DNA of 27,694 nt. Source: Micavibrio sp. UBA7657 (GTDB taxonomy: Bacteria; Pseudomonadota; Alphaproteobacteria; Micavibrionales; Micavibrionaceae). Below the pieces are notes generated by a model that saw nothing but the letters and a program-made list of their open reading frames with translations, made no database searches and was not told the origin of the DNA. This document shows, in pieces, positions 22,432 to 27,694 of this stretch. Where the stretch lies: positions 8,976-36,669 of the forward strand of contig DLHX01000003.1 in the NCBI GenBank assembly GCA_002483465.1, written 5' to 3'. The position numbers were made by a program, and so were the translations under genes. Numbering within the stretch: position 1 is the stretch's first letter; each line of letters begins with the position of its first letter.

Positions 22432-24900
22432 ATGAAATATCTCTGGTACGCTTTTCTTGGATTGTTTTCTCTCGGCTTTCTTGGATTGATCGCTGGGATT
22501 TTTGGCTTTGCCTGGGTTGTCAATCATTACGGCCAGGACCTGCCCGATTATTCGCAGCTCAAGGAATACAAGCCGCCGATCATCACGCGCATTTATGCGG
22601 GCGACGGCCGCCTGATGGCCGAATTCGCACAGGAACGCCGCGTCTTCGTCCCGATCGAGGAGATTCCCCCGCGCGTGAAAAACGCGTTCATCGCCGCCGA
22701 GGACCAGAATTTCTACAAGCATGAAGGGTTCGACATCACCGCCATCGCGCGTGCGGCCTATCTCAATTTCAAGGGCGAAAGCCTGAGCGGTGCGTCGACG
22801 ATCACACAGCAGGTCGCGAAAAATCTTCTCCTGACCAAAGACCGCACCTATACGCGCAAAATCCGCGAACTCATCATCGCCTACCGTATGGAACAGACGA
22901 TGAGCAAGGATCAGATTCTTGAAATTTATCTGAACGAAATTTTCCTCGGCGCGCGCGCTTATGGGGTCGCCGCCGCCGCCCAGCAATATTTCAACAAATC
23001 GCTGGATGAGCTCACCATCGCCGATGTCGCGTATCTCGCGGCATTGCCCAAGGCGCCGAACAATTACCATCCCGTGCGCAAGCATGAAAAGGCCGTCAAC
23101 CGCCGCAACTGGGTGATCAATAGAATGCTGGCCGATGGTTTCATCACAAAACCCGAAGCCGAACTTGCGCAGGTTTCACCGCTCGAAACCGTGCCGCGCG
23201 ATGAATCGCGCATTGTGAACGCGCCGTACTTCGCCGAGGAAGTCCGCCGCGATCTCGGCACGAAATACGGCCAGAATTCCTTGTACCAGGAAGGCATGGT
23301 CGTGCGCACGACCATCGATCCGCGCCTGCAGGACATCGCTGTGAAATCATTGCGCGAAGGGCTGATGGAGTACGACAAGCGCCATGGTTATCGCGGCGCG
23401 CTGAAGAACGTCACCGTCGGCGTCGACTGGGAAAATGAGGTTGCGAATTTTCCCGTGCCCGACGCGATCCTGCCTGAATGGGATATCGCGCTGGTTCTTG
23501 AAAGCGGTGCGAAAGAAGCCGGGCTCGGTTTTTCAGGCGGTGCCAAGGGCACGATCAATCTGGATGGCGTGAAATGGGCACGCGAATGCCTGAATGAATG
23601 CTACGCGCAGGGACCTGAAATCACCGCCGTTAATCAGGTTCTTAAAAAGGGCGACATCATCCTTGTCGAGCCTGTGAAGGATAAGAAAAAAGAATATATC
23701 CTGCGGCAGGTGCCGCTCATTCAGGGCGCGATCATCGCGCTGGACCCGCATACAGGACGCATTCTCGCCATGCAGGGCGGCTGGACTTACGGCACCAGCG
23801 AATATAACCGCGCCACGCAGGCCAAGCGCCAGCCGGGCTCGAGCTTCAAACCGTTCGTTTATCTTGCCGCGCTGGATAAAGGTTTCACACCTGCGACCCT
23901 CGTTCTCGACGCGCCATTCGTGATCGAGGACAGACCGGGACATTACTGGAGCCCGCAGAATTACAGCGACGATTTTCTCGGACCGACGACAATCCGCCAG
24001 GGCGTGGAAAAATCGCGCAACCTGATGACGGTTCGCCTTGCCGACCATGTCGGCATGGAAACAATCGCCGAATACGCCAAACGCTTCGGTATCATGGATG
24101 ATATGCTGCCGCGCCTGTCTTATGCGCTGGGCGCGGGCGAAACTACATTGCTCAAAATGACAGGCGCTTATGGCGAGCTTGTAAATGGCGGCAAGAAAAT
24201 CACGCCGAGCATCGTCGACCGCATTCAGGACCGCCGCGGTAAAACCATTTTTCAATCCGACAACCGACCCTGTGTAGGCTGCGGCCAGTTGATCCGCTGG
24301 GACGGGCAGGGCACGCCCGATGTTCCGGATGACCGCGAGCAGATCGCCGATCCGCGCACGGCCTATCAGATGGTCTCCATTCTTGAGGGCGTCGCCACGC
24401 GCGGCACGGCGGCGAAACTGAAAGCGCTGGGCCGTCCGCTCGGCGGCAAGACCGGAACGACGAATGAATCGAAGGACACATGGTTCGTCGGCTTCTCGCC
24501 CGATATGGTCGTCGGCGTGTTCATGGGGTTTGACGATCCACGTTCACTCGGCAAACGCGAGACAGGTTCATCCGTCGCTTTGCCTGTTTTCAAATCTTTC
24601 ATGGAAGAGGCGCTGAAAGATACGCCCGCTATGCCGTTCCGCACGCCGCCAGGCATTAAGAATATTCGCATCAACGCCCACACCGGCGCGCGCGCGATGC
24701 CCGGTGATACAGATGTCATCTGGGAAGCTTTCGTGCAGGGCAACGAGCCCAGCGATTCATCCGTCATGCTCGATGACAGCGGCGTAACGGTTGCGCCTGC
24801 GTCCGGCGAAAGCAGCGGTTCCTTCCCGGGCGGTGAGAGCTTCACCCCGCCGGTCAATTCCAATGAAGAAGCCACCACCGGAACCGGCGGTTTGTATTAA
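22432..24900 (+). CDS. mrcA: Penicillin-binding protein 1A (bifunctional transglycosylase/transpeptidase)
   Basis: PBP1A polymerises and crosslinks peptidoglycan. The 822-residue protein has a short cytoplasmic start, one membrane helix (about 3-28), and the GT51 domain with 'AEDQNFYKHEGFDITAIARA' (catalytic Glu near 90), 'GASTITQQVAKNLLLTKDRT' and 'YLNEIFLGARAYGVAAAAQQ'. An OB-like insert lies at about residues 315-430. The transpeptidase domain has nucleophile Ser470 in SSFK, SRN at 528-530 and KTGT from Lys673. The tail is Ser/Gly/Glu-rich and ends TGGLY. Length is normal for class A 1a proteins. It is probably co-transcribed with mlaE-mlaF. No Shine-Dalgarno is obvious. Confidence 0.96.
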   Translation: MKYLWYAFLGLFSLGFLGLIAGIFGFAWVVNHYGQDLPDYSQLKEYKPPIITRIYAGDGRLMAEFAQERRVFVPIEEIPPRVKNAFIAAEDQNFYKHEGFDITAIARAAYLNFKGESLSGASTITQQVAKNLLLTKDRTYTRKIRELIIAYRMEQTMSKDQILEIYLNEIFLGARAYGVAAAAQQYFNKSLDELTIADVAYLAALPKAPNNYHPVRKHEKAVNRRNWVINRMLADGFITKPEAELAQVSPLETVPRDESRIVNAPYFAEEVRRDLGTKYGQNSLYQEGMVVRTTIDPRLQDIAVKSLREGLMEYDKRHGYRGALKNVTVGVDWENEVANFPVPDAILPEWDIALVLESGAKEAGLGFSGGAKGTINLDGVKWARECLNECYAQGPEITAVNQVLKKGDIILVEPVKDKKKEYILRQVPLIQGAIIALDPHTGRILAMQGGWTYGTSEYNRATQAKRQPGSSFKPFVYLAALDKGFTPATLVLDAPFVIEDRPGHYWSPQNYSDDFLGPTTIRQGVEKSRNLMTVRLADHVGMETIAEYAKRFGIMDDMLPRLSYALGAGETTLLKMTGAYGELVNGGKKITPSIVDRIQDRRGKTIFQSDNRPCVGCGQLIRWDGQGTPDVPDDREQIADPRTAYQMVSILEGVATRGTAAKLKALGRPLGGKTGTTNESKDTWFVGFSPDMVVGVFMGFDDPRSLGKRETGSSVALPVFKSFMEEALKDTPAMPFRTPPGIKNIRINAHTGARAMPGDTDVIWEAFVQGNEPSDSSVMLDDSGVTVAPASGESSGSFPGGESFTPPVNSNEEATTGTGGLY

Positions 24901-24965
24901 GAATTTAGGCCTTTCCACGGCACCTTAGAATCCATTAGCTTTGAAGCATAAACAGGGAGATTTCA

Positions 24966-26321
24966 ATGAACCGGTTCTTCGCTCTTATTTCTTTTATCCT
25001 GATAATGTTTCCGGCTTGTGCTTTCGCGCAAGCGTTTGAGTTTCAATTAACTTCCAAGGTTTCTGAACATCATAAAGACAAAGTGGGTGAGGGAGCTAAA
25101 ACGGAAATTAAAACCAAGGAAGAATCATCGATAATCATTTTTGAGCCTGAGAAAATATCTGTACGCACTGGTAATAATGAAAAGATTTATGATTTTGACA
25201 AAAAAACTTTAACCTTCATAGCTCATGACAAAAAGCAGTTCACCGAAACTTCCCTGTATGCCATTCCCGCTTTCAAGGATTTTGAAAAAAGGAACAGAGA
25301 GATGCTATTGGGGGCAATGCAAAACGCTGGCATCACAGCTGTACAATCAACCCCTTTCGAATTGGAAGCAATATTCGGGGATAATTCAAAAACCGAGGCC
25401 GGCCAGAAAATTCAGACAATAGAACATACCGGCGGATATAAATTTTTATACGACGGGGAAGATGTCACCGCCTATGCTGTGTCGGATCAAGCTATTCGGG
25501 ATGAGCTTAAAGACAGTTATAAAAAATACTTGATCTATGAGCACACGATTCATCCGGCAATTCTGGAGAACATGGCTGGAAGAAATATATTTAATTCTCT
25601 GTCATATCGGAACAAACAGGAAGTTCCTTTCTTGACGGAAAAGAATTTTACTGTGTCCGCTTTTAATAATGCGCCTTCAAGCACTATAGCCGTGCCTCAG
25701 GACTATCAGAAAAATTACGGATTTGATGAAAGGCTGGACAAAGTTATAAAAATGTCTCTGACAGAAAAAGAAAAAACCGTTGATGATTATGCTGCTGAAA
25801 TGAATAAACTGCTTGAAGACAAGCAATATCTGGAGGCATCTTTAGTTTTTCACGAATACGCAACTCATACCGGTGGAAAAGATATTGATAAAATTAAAGC
25901 TATAATCCAAAGAATTTTTTCTGAGGCACCTGCTGAAGAGGGGGTGCAACAATTGGCGGCCGCAATTTCTCAGCCACCTTCGTCGAAAGAGCACCTTCAA
26001 AAGGCGATTGAAATAATAGAGGCTGTTCGCAGCAAGAATACTCCTCACAGCTATGTTTTGAATATATATCTTGCAAATTATGTCGATGTGCTGGGGCAAA
26101 CTGCTAAGGCTCAGGATCTTATTCTTGAGGCGCTTGAAAAAAATCCGTTTATAGCGGGAGCCTATAAAGATCTTGGCGATAAATATTTCAAGAGCTTCCA
26201 TATGCAGGACGCATGGACAAGCTGGAATCAAATGCGCAGCATCAATACTGGATATCCTCTGGCTACCCCTGTAAATGAACTCGAAATGCAGATTTTGGAA
26301 AAGCACCCTGTTTACTTTTAA
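24966..26321 (+). CDS. Exported protein of unknown function with TPR-like C-terminus
   Basis: The 451-residue protein begins with a Sec signal peptide ('MNRFFALISFILIMFPACAF', cleavage after AFA near residue 22). The region up to about residue 120 alternates charged beta-strand-like stretches ('FEFQLTSKVSEHHKDKVGEG', 'ESSIIIFEPEKISVRTG'), recalling LolA- or DUF4412-like periplasmic folds. The stretch from about 275 to the end is helical in repeated pairs ('YLEASLVFHEYATHTGG', 'AQDLILEALEKNPFIAGAYK'), which fits tetratricopeptide repeats. Base and codon use are clearly AT-richer than in the neighbours upstream, suggesting later acquisition or weak expression. CAGGGAG precedes the ATG at a good distance. 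It lies next to a possible element boundary. The compartment is well supported; the function is not known. Confidence 0.75.
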   Translation: MNRFFALISFILIMFPACAFAQAFEFQLTSKVSEHHKDKVGEGAKTEIKTKEESSIIIFEPEKISVRTGNNEKIYDFDKKTLTFIAHDKKQFTETSLYAIPAFKDFEKRNREMLLGAMQNAGITAVQSTPFELEAIFGDNSKTEAGQKIQTIEHTGGYKFLYDGEDVTAYAVSDQAIRDELKDSYKKYLIYEHTIHPAILENMAGRNIFNSLSYRNKQEVPFLTEKNFTVSAFNNAPSSTIAVPQDYQKNYGFDERLDKVIKMSLTEKEKTVDDYAAEMNKLLEDKQYLEASLVFHEYATHTGGKDIDKIKAIIQRIFSEAPAEEGVQQLAAAISQPPSSKEHLQKAIEIIEAVRSKNTPHSYVLNIYLANYVDVLGQTAKAQDLILEALEKNPFIAGAYKDLGDKYFKSFHMQDAWTSWNQMRSINTGYPLATPVNELEMQILEKHPVYF

Positions 26322-26782
26322 AGCAGGCGTATTGAAGATTGGAGCGAGTGAAGGGATTAGGCTCCGCGCAATCGCCGCTTCTCAAAAAAGCTCTGTTTGC
26401 TTGGGTTTCAGCGTTTCCTGATTGCACATAAAGCACAACCAACCTCCCAAAGTGTAACACTCGGTGTAACAAAACGGAATCCTTTTGTAGGAAAATCGAA
26501 GCCGATATTCCGGTAAGGATTACAGGGTAAAAATAACTTCACAGGGTGGGGGAGGAAAAAACAGGGGGTGTTCTAGTAAGTTATTTAGAGGCGTAAGAAA
26601 TGTTCAATGTATTTTTATAATTTGAGATACATCAGCAATACATTTCTAATAGATGCCCGCTACATTCAAAATCTATTCAGCGGAACGTCTGTAAATCTTC
26701 GTCATAGTTGGTAATGAGCGCACAGGATAAAAATGTACTTCAAAGAAGATGTATTTTTTGTTCTAAGAATGAACCAACATTA
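26322..26782. other. Gene-free stretch at the probable element boundary
   Basis: I see no convincing gene in these 461 bases. Near the left end lies a 19-nt tRNA-3'-end-like sequence (26340-26358). Further on is a direct repeat GTGTAAC at 26452-26458 and 26464-26470, spaced by 12 nt, which could be arm-type sites for a recombinase. CAGGGT recurs in a purine-rich patch around 26520-26570. An open frame on the minus strand (26263-26472) has no ribosome-binding site and runs into the preceding gene, so it is not counted. Confidence 0.5.
26340..26358 (-). other. tRNA 3'-end-like 19-mer: possible attachment site
   Basis: On the minus strand this reads AAT-CCCTT-CACTCGC-T-CCA. That matches the end of a T-loop, a 5-nt T-stem arm, a 7-nt acceptor arm, discriminator T, and CCA. 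The arms and U73 resemble alphaproteobacterial tRNA-Gly. The rest of a tRNA is absent, since the upstream bases cannot form the T-arm. A lone tRNA 3' end is what remains at one end of an element integrated into a tRNA gene. It is suggestive but short. Confidence 0.4.
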
Positions 26783-27082
26783 CTAAATCATTCCTAAGTG
26801 TTTCTTGAGAAGCTTTAAGCCTTCCTGCATGTGTTCTTGATTACCGTCTCGCAGGCCAGCGAGGAAAAGATTCAAGCCGCCTTTCCGGTCTAGACGCACC
26901 TCAATGTACTGGATCGAAGCTTTGAGATGGATTGGCCGAACGTCTACTTCCACAACGTCCTCTACAGCCTTGGACAGAATACGCATGTGTTCGTTGAAAA
27001 TATCCCAGTCCGTAATGCCTTTTTCCTGAGCGCTCCACATTCTTAACTCGTAGCCCGAGTCTGTGAAACAAATCAAGAACAT
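26783..27082 (-). CDS. Small unknown protein (99 residues)
   Basis: I do not recognise this protein. It reads 'MFLICFTDSGYELRMWSAQE', then an acidic helical stretch, a beta-like 'RPIHLKASIQYIEVRLDRKG', and a helical end 'HMQEGLKLLKKHLGMI'. It has no signal peptide. No Shine-Dalgarno is visible at this ATG; an internal ATG fifteen codons in is an alternative start. It is AT-richer than the core genes and lies inside the presumed element, divergent from the HTH gene. The protein-like composition supports it moderately. Confidence 0.5.
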   Translation of the reverse strand: MFLICFTDSGYELRMWSAQEKGITDWDIFNEHMRILSKAVEDVVEVDVRPIHLKASIQYIEVRLDRKGGLNLFLAGLRDGNQEHMQEGLKLLKKHLGMI

Positions 27083-27164
27083 TTATGCCATAAGGTAGGT
27101 TATTGAATATACAAGATAAATCAGAGGACTGGATCTAGAACATAATTATATAGGAATAAATGCC

Positions 27165-27193
27165 TTGACTTTTGCTGCTATTTATGTTACTAT
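27165..27193 (+). promoter_or_regulatory. Strong sigma70-type promoter of the HTH gene
   Basis: TTGACT (27165-27170) and TACTAT (27188-27193) are separated by exactly 17 nt in an AT-rich setting. Each box differs from consensus by one or two bases. Transcription would start near 27200, giving a leader of about 85 nt before the HTH gene at 27286. This is the best-matching promoter I see in the window. Confidence 0.7.
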
Positions 27194-27204
27194 GTCAATA
27201 TAGA

Positions 27205-27224
27205 ATGATACTTCGTAGTATCAT
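27205..27224. promoter_or_regulatory. Operator-like dyad ATGATACT-TCGT-AGTATCAT
   Basis: A perfect 8-bp inverted repeat with a 4-bp centre lies 12-31 nt after the -10 box, spanning or just past the expected transcription start. This is the classic place for repression by a dimeric regulator of a mobile element. As RNA it would also form a tight tetraloop hairpin. No cognate repressor is identified in the window. Confidence 0.55.
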
Positions 27225-27285
27225 GAGAACTGGTCGTAAAATAGCGGCTTCCAGCGCATACAGTAAAGAAATCAGGAAATATTGA

Positions 27286-27510
27286 ATGAACTATAACTCT
27301 GATGCAGCGGAATCCGTTGTGTCTGTGGGGTCTCTTCTTACCGATAATCAAGTAGCCAGCCTGCTTAATCTCTCCGTAGCTTGGATGAGAAAGCAGCGGC
27401 ATTTGAGAAAGGTGGGAAAGCCTCACGTATTTACTGTTGATGCTGTTTTTATCGGGGATGTTCCCCGGTACAGGTCTTCAGAAATCAAAGAATGGTTAGA
27501 CAGCCTGTAA
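27286..27510 (+). CDS. AlpA/excisionase-like helix-turn-helix protein
   Basis: The 74-residue protein has the compact winged-helix pattern of AlpA, Xis and HTH_17 proteins. 'LLTDNQVASLLNLSVAWMRK' (residues 17-36) is the helix-turn-helix, and the family's C-terminal 'GDVPRYRSSEIKEWLDSL' has the PRYR wing and the closing helix. Such proteins bind DNA next to recombination sites or promoters and control excision or expression of prophages and integrative elements. AGGA lies at a suitable distance before the ATG. A strong promoter with an operator-like dyad precedes it, and a further gene follows. This is a common early-gene arrangement in integrative elements. Confidence 0.75.
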   Translation: MNYNSDAAESVVSVGSLLTDNQVASLLNLSVAWMRKQRHLRKVGKPHVFTVDAVFIGDVPRYRSSEIKEWLDSL

Positions 27511-27570
27511 GGCTCACTGATCAAATCTCAATTAAAAAACCCGATCAATCCTGATTGGAAAATAAAAGGA

Positions 27571-27590
27571 CACCCTTTTAAAAAGGGGTG
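27571..27590 (+). promoter_or_regulatory. Hairpin enclosing the ribosome-binding site of the last gene
   Basis: CACCCTTTT pairs with AAAAGGGGTG (one extra G), and the right arm is the only Shine-Dalgarno candidate before the ATG at 27601. Folding would hide it, so translation of the next gene may depend on melting, on a bound factor or on upstream translation. Seen by eye; stability was not calculated. Confidence 0.4.
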
Positions 27591-27600
27591 AAACAACACT

Positions 27601-27694
27601 ATGTCTGATTTAAAAGACAATAATAAAACAGAGTTATGGCCTGAAACTGTTGACGGCACTATGCTCTTTAATTGGTCAACCCCCATTCAGGAGT
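27601..27694 (+). CDS. Partial gene running off the window (probable element gene)
   Basis: An open frame of 31 complete codons starts at ATG 27601 and has no stop before the window ends. It reads 'MSDLKDNNKTELWPETVDGT' and continues 'MLFNWSTPIQE'. A GGGG Shine-Dalgarno lies about 12-15 nt upstream inside a hairpin. It follows the AlpA-like gene in the same direction with 90 nt between. Acidic, polar N-termini like this are common in element-encoded replication or primase proteins, but too little is present to name it. Confidence 0.6.
   Translation, partial: MSDLKDNNKTELWPETVDGTMLFNWSTPIQE

Noticed and set aside
26340..26420. Complete tRNA gene
   Set aside because: Only the 3' arm matches; the bases that should form the T-stem 5' arm, anticodon arm and D-arm do not pair or carry the conserved residues.
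26263..26472. Minus-strand frame of 69 codons at the end of the exported protein
   Set aside because: It reads through the tRNA-like 19-mer, overlaps the upstream gene and has no ribosome-binding site.
26700..26770. Terminator after the small minus-strand gene, around the T-run at 26755-26760
   Set aside because: The adjacent CTTC/GAAG pairing is only 4 bp and the outer bases mismatch; too weak to call.

Overview
The window looks like a chromosomal segment of an alphaproteobacterium. The evidence is a mid-range GC content by eye (an impression, not computed), the gene order rpsF-rpsR-rplI-dnaB followed by alr, a fabD/fabG/acpP/fabF/mltG block, and MlaE/MlaF-type and PBP1A proteins. A deep-branching lineage (for example Micavibrio- or Rhodospirillales-like) is only a guess. 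About 26.3 kb is core envelope, fatty-acid, ribosome and replication genes. The last 1.4 kb is AT-richer and has the character of an integrative element.

Layout. (1) 41-3729, minus strand: asnB-type amidotransferase, a GT4 glycosyltransferase and yqgE/algH, ending at a probable terminator. (2) 3822-4421, plus: an unrecognised protein whose stop codon abuts that of mltG. (3) 4422-10042: a fatty-acid synthesis cluster read on the minus strand (fabD ... fabG, HAD phosphatase, acpP, fabF, mltG). It is interrupted by a plus-strand pair of tiny genes between fabD and fabG. (4) 10314-13839, plus: a small orphan gene, then rpsF, rpsR and rplI, a strong terminator, and dnaB beginning one base after the terminator's T-run. 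(5) 13899-18797, minus: a very large protein (about 1632 residues) with no cysteine, two long coiled coils, Pro/Thr/Ala-rich linkers, a hydrophobic Gly/Ala region and EF-hand loops. It sits between dnaB and alr and is separated from dnaB by a bidirectional terminator. (6) 18965-20721: alr and a convergent VanX-like dipeptidase whose coding ends overlap by 64 nt. (7) 20807-24900, plus: mlaE-mlaF-mrcA in a tight row. (8) 24966-26321: an exported, AT-richer protein with a TPR-like C-terminus. (9) 26322-27694: a tRNA-3'-end-like 19-mer (possible attachment site), a small unknown gene, a strong sigma70-type promoter with an operator-like dyad, an AlpA/excisionase-like HTH gene, and the start of a further gene that runs off the window.

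How the genes fit together. Most of the core genes serve envelope building. Fatty-acid elongation (FabD, FabG, FabF, AcpP) feeds phospholipids. MlaE/MlaF would move phospholipids between membranes. Alr supplies D-alanine, PBP1A polymerises and crosslinks peptidoglycan, MltG sets glycan length, and the VanX-like enzyme would cleave D-Ala-D-Ala. The glycosyltransferase/AsnB pair points to surface polysaccharide.

The best candidates for something undescribed are the giant EF-hand/coiled-coil protein, the VanX-like enzyme with a substituted zinc ligand, the tiny gene pair inside the fab cluster, and the edge of the integrative element. None of these could be tested by database search here.
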